From contig JAHZHZ010000014.1 of NCBI GenBank assembly GCA_019419995.1, positions 1 to 61,022 of the forward strand: 61,022 nucleotides of DNA, given 5' to 3'. A program made the translations under genes and the position numbers. This DNA comes from Clostridiales bacterium (GTDB lineage: Bacteria > Bacillota > Clostridia > Christensenellales > Aristaeellaceae). This document shows, piece after piece, positions 16,443 through 24,484 of the stretch. The first letter of the stretch is position 1. The number at the start of each line of letters is the position of its first letter. Below the pieces are notes generated by a model. It was not told the DNA's origin and did no database searches. It worked only from the letters and a program-made list of their open reading frames with translations.

Positions 16443-17072
16443 ATGAAGCTGAAATACTTTGGACATGCCTGTTTTACCCTTACCTTTCTCCACACTGTAC
16501 TGGCTATAGACCCCTTTGACGAAAGTGTCAGCTATCCGCCCTGCAGTGAAAACTGCGATGTGGCACTGGTGAGCCACGACCATTTTGACCACAATCATGT
16601 TTCTTCCCTGAAGGGTGAATTTACCCTCATCCGCACTCCAGGCGAATATTATGTCGGAGGTGTACACATCACTGCTCTTCCCTGTTTTCACGATGAACAG
16701 CAGGGAGCACTTCGGGGTAAAAACCTGATTTTCCTCATCGAAGGAGAGGGCCTGCGCATCGCCCATTTGGGTGATCTCGGCCACATGCCTGATTCTGCAT
16801 TGATGGAAAAGCTGAAAAATCTGGATTTGGTGATGATCCCCGTCGGTGGAACTTATACCATCGATACTCCTCAGGCCGAGGCACTGATCAAGAAGTTGAA
16901 TCCCCGCTGTACCGTGGCCATGCACTTCAAAACAGAGGATTATGATTGCAACATGGCCACCAGCGCCGCCTTTGAAACAGATACCGGTTCCGTGCGTATG
17001 CCCCGAGAATTAGAAGTTAACGCAGGGAATCTGCAACAGCTTCCACGGTTTATGGTCATGAACTACAAATAA
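16443..17072 (+). CDS. Metallo-beta-lactamase-fold metal-dependent hydrolase (UlaG-like)
   Basis: A 209-residue MBL-fold enzyme. It starts MKLKYFGHACFTLTF, typical of the UlaG/UPF0173 branch. The metal-binding motif is SHDHFDHNH at about 40-48, a further His lies in LPCFHDEQQG, then an Asp in IAHLGDLGHMP and a final His in VAMHFKTED. All ligands needed for a two-metal site are present. The substrate cannot be read from sequence; relatives hydrolyse lactones, nucleotides or acylated lipids. A strong AGGAGG precedes the ATG. Probably co-transcribed with nnr and the HD-domain gene. Confidence 0.85.
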   Translation: MKLKYFGHACFTLTFLHTVLAIDPFDESVSYPPCSENCDVALVSHDHFDHNHVSSLKGEFTLIRTPGEYYVGGVHITALPCFHDEQQGALRGKNLIFLIEGEGLRIAHLGDLGHMPDSALMEKLKNLDLVMIPVGGTYTIDTPQAEALIKKLNPRCTVAMHFKTEDYDCNMATSAAFETDTGSVRMPRELEVNAGNLQQLPRFMVMNYK

Positions 17073-17098
17073 TGTGACAAAAAAGAAGGTAGAAAGAA

Positions 17099-17689
17099 AT
17101 GTTACAAAGCAGCATCACCCGCGATCAGGCCTATACCCTGCTCACCCGCTACAACCACGAACCCTTCCACATCCAGCACGCTCTGACGGTAGAAGGCGTC
17201 ATGCGCTGGTTCGCCCATGAGTTGGGCCATGACGACGAAGCAGATTTCTGGGCCATCACCGGCCTTTTGCACGACATTGATTTTGAGCAATACCCTGAGC
17301 ACCACTGCCAGATCGCCCCCAATCTGTTGAAAGAAGCTGGCGTAAGCGAGGAAATGATTCACGCCATCGTCAGCCATGGTTACGGCCTTTGCAGTGATGT
17401 GAAGCCGGAACTGGAGATGGAAAAAGTCCTCTTTGCAGTGGATGAACTCACCGGGCTTATCGGTGCCGCTGCCCGCATGCGCCCCTCTCACAGCGTATCG
17501 GACATGGAACTTTCAAGTCTGAAGAAAAAATTCAAGGATAAGAAATTTGCCGCAGGCTGCTCCCGGGATGTCATTCGCCAAGGGGCAGAAATGCTGGGTT
17601 GGACGCTGGATGAACTGCTGGAAAAGACCATCCTTGCCATGCGTCCGGACGAAGCCCATATTGCCGAAACCGTAGCACATCTGAACTAA
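17099..17689 (+). CDS. HD-domain metal-dependent phosphohydrolase
   Basis: A 196-residue HD-superfamily protein. The metal site shows HIQHALTVEGVMRW (first His), TGLLHDIDFEQYPEHH (the HD dyad) and MIHAIVSHGYG (distal His), followed by an acidic helix AVDELTGLIGAAARMRP. This is the HDIG subgroup common in Firmicutes, of unknown substrate. A ribosome site AGAAGG lies upstream of the ATG. A strong bidirectional terminator follows, making it the end of the nnr transcription unit. Confidence 0.85.
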   Translation: MLQSSITRDQAYTLLTRYNHEPFHIQHALTVEGVMRWFAHELGHDDEADFWAITGLLHDIDFEQYPEHHCQIAPNLLKEAGVSEEMIHAIVSHGYGLCSDVKPELEMEKVLFAVDELTGLIGAAARMRPSHSVSDMELSSLKKKFKDKKFAAGCSRDVIRQGAEMLGWTLDELLEKTILAMRPDEAHIAETVAHLN

Positions 17690-17702
17690 GTCATTATGAT
17701 GA

Positions 17703-17737
17703 GCGCCGCCCCAATCACATGCGGATTGGGGCGGCGC
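17703..17737. terminator. Bidirectional hairpin between the HD gene and azlD
   Basis: Perfect 14-base arms GCGCCGCCCCAATC and GATTGGGGCGGCGC enclose seven bases between convergent genes. Confidence 0.8.
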
Positions 17738-17775
17738 TTGCACTTACTTCAGTTTTCCCATATACCGGGAAGCTC

Positions 17776-18084
17776 TCACAGGATGACCAACTCCAGCAAG
17801 TAAACCACTGCACAGCAGGCTACGGCCACCTGCAACAGGCTCGCTCCCCGCCAGGCCAGAACAATTCCCGCGGCCAATGCCGCAAGGCCCGACCACTGGC
17901 TCCCGGTGGAATCGATAATGGCCGGAAAGGTCATCACCGCCAAGGTCGCATAGGGCACATAATAGAGAAAGGAGCGAATATACACATTCCGAATCTCCCG
18001 GCGCACCAGTGTTAGCGGTAGCACCCGAATAAGATAGGTTACGATGGCCATACAGGCAATATAAACATAGACATTGCCCCTCAC
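17776..18084 (-). CDS. azlD: Branched-chain amino acid exporter small subunit AzlD
   Basis: A 102-residue hydrophobic protein with three to four membrane segments, starting VRGNVYVYIACMAIVTYLIR and containing VRREIRNVYIRSFLYYVPYATLA-type residues, the AzlD family core. It starts at a GTG that overlaps the azlC stop (GTGA). A longer in-frame extension to 18240 lies wholly inside azlC and is rejected. With AzlC it should export branched-chain amino acids or analogues such as 4-azaleucine. The last gene of the pair; the hairpin at 17703-17737 ends it. Confidence 0.88.
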   Translation of the reverse strand: MRGNVYVYIACMAIVTYLIRVLPLTLVRREIRNVYIRSFLYYVPYATLAVMTFPAIIDSTGSQWSGLAALAAGIVLAWRGASLLQVAVACCAVVYLLELVIL

Positions 18085-18797
18085 TGTTTTTCCTCCTCCC
18101 GGACGGGGACCAGCACGGCGGCAACACCGGCCAGCAACACGGTAAGGATAATGGTACGCACTCCCGAGGAGATTCCGCTTATCCCAGGCACGCGGGCAAA
18201 TATGAAACTCATCGCCATGGCAGCCACCACCAGCACGCAAACAGCACGGGATTTTTTTGAGGGCGGCACAAAGATGGCAATGAACATACCATAGAGACCC
18301 ACAGACAAGGCTCGCACCAGAGCATCAGAGAGCACGTTGCCCACCAATACTCCCAAACAGGTACCCAACGCCCAACCGGGGCAGGCCATGGAAATGGCGC
18401 CGTAGGTATAGAAAGGATTTAAATAACCCGGAGCGGACACGGACACACCGAATACCTCATCCGTAACATACCAGCCTATGAGCATTCGATGAAGCATGCC
18501 GGTCTGCGGCTTCAGCTTCTGGCTCAGGGAAAAAGACATCAGCAGGTAACGGGCATTGGCCACCAACTCCATCAACGCTACTTCCAGATAGCCAGCACCG
18601 GAAGCCATCAGGGTAAACCCCACAAATTCCCCTGCAGATGCATTGATTAAAAAACTGGTCAGCGTTGCCTGAAAGGCCGTCAGTCCCGCATTTTTCGCTG
18701 CAATACCCAAAGTAAAGGCCACAGCCAAATAGCCCAGGCCAATAGGAATGCCTGCCTTTATGCCCCGGAGAAACCATTTCCCATTGGAATCTCCCAT
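18081..18797 (-). CDS. azlC: Branched-chain amino acid exporter large subunit AzlC
   Basis: A 238-residue membrane protein with six or seven predicted segments. Its N-terminal block GIKAGIPIGLGYLAVAFTLG and the following NASAGEFVGFTLMASGAGY region are diagnostic for AzlC. Paired with azlD through a GTGA overlap. GGAGGG precedes the ATG. The MATE pump gene ends 16 bases upstream on the same strand, so all three may share a transcript. Nothing in the sequence shows an Lrp-type regulator next door, unlike in Bacillus. Confidence 0.9.
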   Translation of the reverse strand: MGDSNGKWFLRGIKAGIPIGLGYLAVAFTLGIAAKNAGLTAFQATLTSFLINASAGEFVGFTLMASGAGYLEVALMELVANARYLLMSFSLSQKLKPQTGMLHRMLIGWYVTDEVFGVSVSAPGYLNPFYTYGAISMACPGWALGTCLGVLVGNVLSDALVRALSVGLYGMFIAIFVPPSKKSRAVCVLVVAAMAMSFIFARVPGISGISSGVRTIILTVLLAGVAAVLVPVREEEKQ

Positions 18798-18813
18798 GGT
18801 TAAACCCTCCCTG

Positions 18814-20226
18814 TTACGCGGCTACGTTCAAGTTCCCATCGCCAACTTTGCTGATGACTTCGCGGTGCAGCTTCCTGAAGAAAAATACACTGGCAACCAA
18901 CGCCACAGCTTCCGCAATGGGGAAAGAGAACCAAACCATTTTGTCATCCCCCATGCTCTGTCCAATCCTCGCCAGCACATAGGCCGCCGGCAGCAATACC
19001 ACCAGCTGGCGCAAGATCGACGTAAACATCGCGTACATACCCTTGCCAAGCGCCTGGAAGATGGCACTGAAGGAAATGCTCACTGCTGCCAGCATAAATG
19101 GCGTGGCGATAATGCGAAGTGCCGGTCCACCGATGGCATTGATAATTTCCAGTTCATCCGGCCGGGCATTTGTAGTGAAGATGCCCAGTAACTGAGTGGG
19201 GAAAAGTATAAACAGCAGCGTCCCCAGGGCCATCAGAGCCACAGCTATCATAGTGCTGACCTTCATGGTCTGCTCCATGCGGCTGCGCTTCTGAGCGCCA
19301 TAGTTGTAAGCAATGATAGGAACCACACCATTGTTAAGGCCAAATACCGGCATAAACACGAAGCTGTTGAGCTTGAAGTAACTTCCAAATACATTCTGGG
19401 CATAAGTTCCTGCAGAGGTAAAGTTATACAAAATAATGTTAAACCCAAAGGTCATCAACGATCCCACAGCTACCATAATGATGGATGGCACGCCAATGGA
19501 GCAGATATGACCGATGATTCTCCCCTCCGGACGGAAGCCTCTGAAATGCAGTTTCAATTCATGGTTCTTCTTGCGGTTGAGCATATAAGCAACGATGCAG
19601 GCTACGATCTGTCCAAATACCGTAGCGGCGGCAGCTCCGGCAACTCCCATGTCGAAGACAAAGATGCAAATGGGGTCAAAGATAATATTGATGATCGCGC
19701 CCGTGAGCTGAGAGAGCATGGAACAGACCGTCTTGCCGGTGGAAGTGAGCAGCCGTTCAAACATTACCTCTCCAAAGATTCCAAAGGAAAGACCGCACAC
19801 AATCAGCAAATAGCTGTTGCCATAGTCAATAATGGTTTCGCTGGTCGTTTGTAACCGCAGAAAGGGCTTGGCACCAAAGAAAGCAAAGAACACAAACAGT
19901 ACATAGCAGCAACCAGCAATGAACACGCCATTGAGAGCCACCTTGTTTGCACGTTCCGGATCCCGAGCACCCAGGGCGCGGGAAACCAGCGCATTGACAC
20001 CTACGGCACTGCCTGTAGCAAAGGCAATCATCAGGTTCTGTGCCGGAAAGGCTAAAGACACTGCATTGAAGGCATCCGTGCTGATCATGCCAACGAAATA
20101 GCTGTCCACAATGTTGTACAGTGCCTGCACCAGCATCGAAATGATGATGGGCAGAGACATGGAAACCACCAGTTTCCCAATGGGCATTACCCCCATCTTA
20201 TTCTCCTGTACCACTTGTTTCTCCAT
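18814..20226 (-). CDS. MATE family multidrug/metabolite efflux transporter
   Basis: A 470-residue polytopic membrane protein with about twelve segments and the two-fold MATE repeat. The N-terminal half starts LVVSMSLPIIISMLVQALYN-like and carries DSYFVGMISTDAFNAVSLAF. The second half contains FGLNNGVVPIIAYNYGAQKR, a characteristic MATE signature. Exports a cationic drug or metabolite in exchange for Na+ or H+; the substrate cannot be inferred. Full length with a GGGGG ribosome site. No adjacent regulator, so the control is not apparent. Confidence 0.93.
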   Translation of the reverse strand: MEKQVVQENKMGVMPIGKLVVSMSLPIIISMLVQALYNIVDSYFVGMISTDAFNAVSLAFPAQNLMIAFATGSAVGVNALVSRALGARDPERANKVALNGVFIAGCCYVLFVFFAFFGAKPFLRLQTTSETIIDYGNSYLLIVCGLSFGIFGEVMFERLLTSTGKTVCSMLSQLTGAIINIIFDPICIFVFDMGVAGAAAATVFGQIVACIVAYMLNRKKNHELKLHFRGFRPEGRIIGHICSIGVPSIIMVAVGSLMTFGFNIILYNFTSAGTYAQNVFGSYFKLNSFVFMPVFGLNNGVVPIIAYNYGAQKRSRMEQTMKVSTMIAVALMALGTLLFILFPTQLLGIFTTNARPDELEIINAIGGPALRIIATPFMLAAVSISFSAIFQALGKGMYAMFTSILRQLVVLLPAAYVLARIGQSMGDDKMVWFSFPIAEAVALVASVFFFRKLHREVISKVGDGNLNVAA

Positions 20227-20355
20227 AGGCCGAAACCCCCGTTGCTGATAGTAATTAATAAACTTTACATATTATATGTATCCAATATTACCTGTTCTAG
20301 CTCTATTTTGTTAGGCTTTTAAGAAGAGTGGGCGCATAGGCTAGAAAGGCAATGC

Positions 20356-20384
20356 TTGCATCTTTGACGCAAAGGGTATATAAT
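20356..20384 (+). promoter_or_regulatory. mntP: Promoter of mntP
   Basis: TTGCAT, 17-base spacer and perfect TATAAT, about 45 bases upstream of the start. No yybP-ykoY (manganese) riboswitch is recognisable in the short leader. Confidence 0.65.
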
Positions 20385-20435
20385 GATTAATTGTTTTAAT
20401 AACTGCTAAATAGATGGCATTTGGAGGTTGTTGCG

Positions 20436-20996
20436 ATGTCTCTTGCGGAGCTGTTTTTACTGGCTGTGGGCCTGTCCATGGATGCCTTTGCGGTATCGGT
20501 TTGCAAGGGGCTGAGCGTGCCAAAGGCCGCTGTGCGGCACATGCTCGCCTGCGGAATTTATTTTGGTCTCTTTCAGGCGCTGATGCCGCTAATTGGCTAT
20601 CTGTTGGGTGTGCGCTTTCAAACCTTGATTGAAAACGTGGATCATTGGGTGGCCTTTGTTCTGTTGTGCATCATCGGCATCAATATGATCCGGGAGGCAT
20701 TGGGGCCGGGTGAAGAAGAATTGGATGCTTCCTTCGGTCCCCGAGCCATGTTGCCTCTAGCCGTGGCTACCAGCATCGATGCCCTGGCTATCGGCGTCAC
20801 TTTTGCCTTTTTGCAGGTTAAGATCTTGCCCGCGGTGAGTTTCATCGGCGTGGTTACATTGGCGACCTCCATGCTAGGCGTCAAGCTGGGCAGTGTATTC
20901 GGCATGAAATGGAAGAAGCGCGCAGAACTGGCCGGGGGCGCCATTCTGGTGCTAATCGGCTTAAAAATTCTTATTGAACACCTTCTAGGCGGCTGA
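20436..20996 (+). CDS. mntP: Manganese efflux pump MntP
   Basis: A 186-residue six-segment membrane protein with the internal duplication of the MntP family. Each half carries the conserved acidic motif: GLSMDAFAVSVCKGL near the N-terminus and ATSIDALAIGVTFAFL in the middle. It lowers cytosolic Mn2+. The ATG at 20436 is chosen because GGAGG lies eight bases upstream; an in-frame TTG at 20421 is inside that ribosome site. A single gene with its own promoter, divergent from the MATE gene. Confidence 0.93.
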   Translation: MSLAELFLLAVGLSMDAFAVSVCKGLSVPKAAVRHMLACGIYFGLFQALMPLIGYLLGVRFQTLIENVDHWVAFVLLCIIGINMIREALGPGEEELDASFGPRAMLPLAVATSIDALAIGVTFAFLQVKILPAVSFIGVVTLATSMLGVKLGSVFGMKWKKRAELAGGAILVLIGLKILIEHLLGG

Positions 20997-21094
20997 AACA
21001 CTGGAAAGTTTAACCTGCGCCGCTTTACAGCGCTGTTTGAAAGGTTTATAATTGGGAAAAGATATGGATACATCGGAAAAGAGGGATGCAAGTT

Positions 21095-22492
21095 ATGGAA
21101 CATGTTCTGGTCAGGACATTGTACACGCAGATGCCGCAGAGCAATATCGCGGATGTAATGGTTAACGGCTGGGTACGCACCATGCGCGAATCCAAGGCCT
21201 TTGCCTTTGTAGAGCTGAATGACGGGAGTTATTTCCGCAATCTTCAAGTTATTCTGGAAGAGAATCGGCTCAATAATTACCGCGAAGCTGTGCGCAGCAT
21301 TGGCGTGGGCGCGGCCATCGAGGTATGTGGTACCTTGGTGCTTACCCCAGACATGAAGCAGCCCTTTGAGCTCAAGGCAGATTCCGTGCGCATTGTAGGT
21401 GAAAGTCCGGCAGATTATCCCCTGCAAAAGAAACGTCATACGTTGGAATATCTGCGCACTATCCAGCACCTGCGCCCCAGGGCCAACTTGTTTCAGTGCG
21501 CCTACCGGGTGCGCTCCGTAGCCGCGCAGGCCATTCATCGCTTCTTCCATGACAAGGGATTTCTGTACGTGCATACGCCCCTAATTACTGGCAGCGACTG
21601 TGAAGGTGCAGGCGAAATGTTCCGTGTCACCACGCTGGACGCGGACGATCGTCCCCTGACTCAGGATGGAAAGACAGATTTTTCCAAGGATTTCTTTGGT
21701 AAGCCCGTCTCTCTCACGGTATCCGGTCAGCTGAACGCGGAAATCTTTGCCATGGCTTTCCGGGACGTCTACACCTTTGGACCCACCTTCCGGGCAGAGG
21801 CCAGCTATACGCCTCGTCACGCCGCGGAATTCTGGATGATTGAGCCGGAGATCGCCTTTGCCACTCTGAAGGAAGACATGGATCTCCAGGAAGAAATGGT
21901 CAAGTACATCATTTCCGCCGTACTTGAGGAATGTCCAGAAGAGATGAACTTCCTCAACAGCTTCGTAGACAAGGGTCTTATCGACCGCCTCAAGGCCGTT
22001 CGGGACAGCGAGTTTGTTCGTTGCAGTTACACAGAAGCCATCGACATTCTCCAGAAATCCGGAGAAAAGTTTGAATATCCTATTTCCTGGGGCAGCGACT
22101 TGCAAACTGAGCATGAACGCTATCTCACGGAAAAGCACTTTGGTAAACCCGTGTTCGTCACCGACTGGCCCAAGGAGATCAAAGCCTTCTACATGCGTAT
22201 GAACGAGGATGGACGCACTGTAGCCGCCGCTGATCTTCTGGTTCCTGCGGTAGGTGAATTGTGCGGTGGCTCACAGCGCGAAGAGCGTTATGATGTACTC
22301 AAAGCCCGCATAGAAGAACTGGGAATGAACCCGGAAGACTACTGGTGGTATCTGGATCTGCGCAAATATGGTACCGCCGAACACGCAGGCTTTGGCATGG
22401 GATTTGAGCGTATGGTCATGTACCTCACGGGCATCGCCAACATCCGCGACGTATTGCCCTTTCCCCGCACCACAGGTAACGCTGATTTTTAA
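21095..22492 (+). CDS. asnS: Asparaginyl-tRNA synthetase
   Basis: A 465-residue class IIb synthetase. The N-terminal OB-fold anticodon domain (about 15-105) contains VNGWVRTMRESKAFAFVELN. The catalytic domain has PLITGSDCEGAGEMFRV, motif 2 FGPTFRAEASYTPRHAAEFW, and motif 3 GFGMGFERMVMYLTGIANIR. The TPRHAAEFW context and the length mark AsnRS and not AspRS. The ATG at 21095 has GAGGG nine bases upstream; another ATG three codons earlier sits on that ribosome site. No T-box leader is recognisable in the short upstream gap. A clean terminator follows. Confidence 0.95.
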   Translation: MEHVLVRTLYTQMPQSNIADVMVNGWVRTMRESKAFAFVELNDGSYFRNLQVILEENRLNNYREAVRSIGVGAAIEVCGTLVLTPDMKQPFELKADSVRIVGESPADYPLQKKRHTLEYLRTIQHLRPRANLFQCAYRVRSVAAQAIHRFFHDKGFLYVHTPLITGSDCEGAGEMFRVTTLDADDRPLTQDGKTDFSKDFFGKPVSLTVSGQLNAEIFAMAFRDVYTFGPTFRAEASYTPRHAAEFWMIEPEIAFATLKEDMDLQEEMVKYIISAVLEECPEEMNFLNSFVDKGLIDRLKAVRDSEFVRCSYTEAIDILQKSGEKFEYPISWGSDLQTEHERYLTEKHFGKPVFVTDWPKEIKAFYMRMNEDGRTVAAADLLVPAVGELCGGSQREERYDVLKARIEELGMNPEDYWWYLDLRKYGTAEHAGFGMGFERMVMYLTGIANIRDVLPFPRTTGNADF

Positions 22493-22505
22493 AAAAACTA
22501 TTTTT

Positions 22506-22537
22506 CCCCGGTCGCTATGCGTCCGGGGCGTTTTTTT
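22506..22537 (+). terminator. Terminator of asnS
   Basis: CCCCGG and CCGGGG arms, then CG and a run of seven T. Confidence 0.9.
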
Positions 22538-22573
22538 GGAAAAATCTTCCCAGTTTTTCGGAATTTTTTCTTC

Positions 22574-22602
22574 TTGACGAATAGCTCTAAAGCTGATATG
22601 AT
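22574..22602 (+). promoter_or_regulatory. Promoter of the sugar isomerase-like gene
   Basis: TTGACG, 17-base spacer, TATGAT, with the start codon about 50 bases further on. Confidence 0.7.
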
Positions 22603-22653
22603 TTATTTGTTAACATGGTTTCAACTGTGTAATCATCGAGGAGGTCATGCAAT

Positions 22654-24141
22654 ATGAATAATATCCCGCAAGTAAAATTGGGCATTCTGGCTGTCAGCCG
22701 CGACTGCTTTCCTATCACTCTGTCTGAAAAGCGCCGCAAGGCCGTGGTAGAAGCACTAAAGAAACGCAATGTGGACATCTATGAATGCCCGGTTATCATT
22801 GAAGGCGGTATCGATGGCAATGTTCTGGAAGCTTATGAAGATATCAAGGCATCTGGAATCAATGCATTGGTAGTCTTCTTGGGTAATTTTGGTCCGGAAG
22901 GCCCCGAAACAGCCATTGCTAAGATGTTTGGTGGTCCCGTGATGTATATCGCAGCAGCTGAAGAAAACATCGGCGTGCTCTCCAGCGACCGCGGCGACGC
23001 TTACTGCGGTATGCTGAACGCGTCCTATAACCTCCAGTTGTCAGGCATCAAAGCCTATATTCCGGAATATCCCGTGGGCACCGCCGAAGAGTGCGCAGAC
23101 ATGATCGAGGAGTTCATGCCCATCGCCCGCACCCTGTTGGGCCTGAAGGATCTGAAAATTATCACCTTCGGTCCCCGTCCCTTTGATTTCCTGGCCTGCA
23201 ATGCGCCCATCGCTCCCCTGTTCAAGCTGGGCATCAATGTACAGGAAAACTCCGAACTGGATCTGCTCAAGTCTTTCCGCGAGCATGCCAATGATCCTCG
23301 CATTCCGGCGAAGATCAAGGAAATGGAAGATGAACTGGGTGAAGGCAACAAGATGCCCGGCATCCTGCCCAAGCTGGCTCAGTATGAACTGACCCTGCTG
23401 GATTGGATCGAGAACAACAAGGGCGCTGCCAAGTATGTGGCTCTGGCCAACAAGTGCTGGCCCGCCTTCCAGACGGAGTTTGGCTTTGTGCCCTGCTACG
23501 TCAATTCCCGTCTGACCGCCATGGGCTATGTCACGGCCTGCGAAGTGGATATCTATGGCGCGCTGAGCGAGTTTATCGGCACCTGTGTCACCGGCGAAGC
23601 GGTTACCCTGCTGGACATCAACAACTCTGTCCCCGCAGATATGTACAAAGCTTCCATCGAGGGCAAGTACAACTATCGCCATAACGAAACCTTCATGGGC
23701 TTCCACTGCGGAAATACTCCCATGTGCCGCCTGACCAAGGGCACCATGAAGTATCAGCTGATCATGAATCGTGGCCTGGAAAAGGGCGGCGAACCGGACA
23801 TCACCCGCGGCACCCTGGAGGGCGATATCATCCCCGGCGACATTACCTTCTATCGCATTCAGGCCAACAAGGACAGCGTACTTCAGGCTTACGTAGCAGA
23901 GGGTGAGGTTCTGCCGGTAGCCACTCAGTCCTTCGGCGGCATTGGCGTATTCGCCATTCCGGAGATGAATCGCTTCTATCGCCACGTGCTGATCGCCGAC
24001 GGTTATCCGCACCACGGCGCTGTAGCCTTTGGCAAGAATGGCAAGGCCCTGTTCTCCGTAATGAAGATGCTGGGTATCGAAAATGTCAAATTCAACCAGC
24101 CGAAGGGTTGCTACTACAAGGACGAGAATCCCTTTGCATAA
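22654..24141 (+). CDS. L-fucose/L-arabinose isomerase-family protein
   Basis: A 495-residue protein of the fucose/arabinose isomerase fold. It begins KLGILAVSRDCFPITLSEKR, and the Rossmann-like N-terminal domain includes ALVVFLGNFGPEGPETAIAK. The central part has WPAFQTEFGFVPCYVNSRLT with a catalytic-type Glu, then CEVDIYGALSEFIG with Glu/Asp metal-ligand candidates, and GFHCGNTP with a His ligand. It would interconvert an aldose and ketose. No kinase, aldolase or transporter accompanies it, so the substrate is unknown. The ribosome site GAGGAGG is strong and codon use looks optimised, suggesting high expression. Confidence 0.82.
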   Translation: MNNIPQVKLGILAVSRDCFPITLSEKRRKAVVEALKKRNVDIYECPVIIEGGIDGNVLEAYEDIKASGINALVVFLGNFGPEGPETAIAKMFGGPVMYIAAAEENIGVLSSDRGDAYCGMLNASYNLQLSGIKAYIPEYPVGTAEECADMIEEFMPIARTLLGLKDLKIITFGPRPFDFLACNAPIAPLFKLGINVQENSELDLLKSFREHANDPRIPAKIKEMEDELGEGNKMPGILPKLAQYELTLLDWIENNKGAAKYVALANKCWPAFQTEFGFVPCYVNSRLTAMGYVTACEVDIYGALSEFIGTCVTGEAVTLLDINNSVPADMYKASIEGKYNYRHNETFMGFHCGNTPMCRLTKGTMKYQLIMNRGLEKGGEPDITRGTLEGDIIPGDITFYRIQANKDSVLQAYVAEGEVLPVATQSFGGIGVFAIPEMNRFYRHVLIADGYPHHGAVAFGKNGKALFSVMKMLGIENVKFNQPKGCYYKDENPFA

Positions 24142-24166
24142 GTTTGGGGCATAAACGAAATTTTGA

Positions 24167-24194
24167 GCGGGAGGAAGCACTGCTTTCCTCCCGC
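24167..24194 (+). terminator. Terminator after the isomerase-like gene
   Basis: GCGGGAGGAA and TTCCTCCCGC arms with an eight-base loop; the tail TTCTTCG is only moderately T-rich. Confidence 0.7.
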
Positions 24195-24310
24195 TTCTTC
24201 GCTTTAAAGCCACAATTTTATGTCTCTGTTTTAACACGATTCCCATGGAAGAAACTGCCTGAACGTATTAAAATGATAGATATGTAATTTGCTGCATGGG
24301 AGGCAAACAG

Positions 24311-24448
24311 ATGAAATATCTGTTGGCGGTTTTGTTAGCCATCCTGACGCTGATGCTGAGCGCTTGCGGCTACTGGGTCGTGGAAGATGCCCCCATTCAA
24401 GTGGGTTCAGCCATTGTAACTGCCGAGCCCCAGGAAAATGTCAGATGA
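24311..24448 (+). CDS. Small lipoprotein, 45 residues
   Basis: A short gene missed by simple length cut-offs. The ATG has GGGAGG eight bases upstream. The product starts MKYLLAVLLAILTLMLSACG: a Lys, a hydrophobic stretch and a lipobox LSAC with Cys-19, so signal peptidase II should leave a lipid-anchored peptide of only about 27 residues. It lies directly upstream of the L,D-transpeptidase gene on the same strand, 36 bases before it, so the two are likely co-expressed at the cell envelope. Function unknown. Confidence 0.7.
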   Translation: MKYLLAVLLAILTLMLSACGYWVVEDAPIQVGSAIVTAEPQENVR

Positions 24449-24484
24449 TTTTCCCCCGAGTCTAAGAAAACTGAGGTGTATATT

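Noticed and set aside
20385..20435. Manganese riboswitch (yybP-ykoY) upstream of mntP
   Set aside because: The leader is only about 45 bases and lacks the conserved loops.
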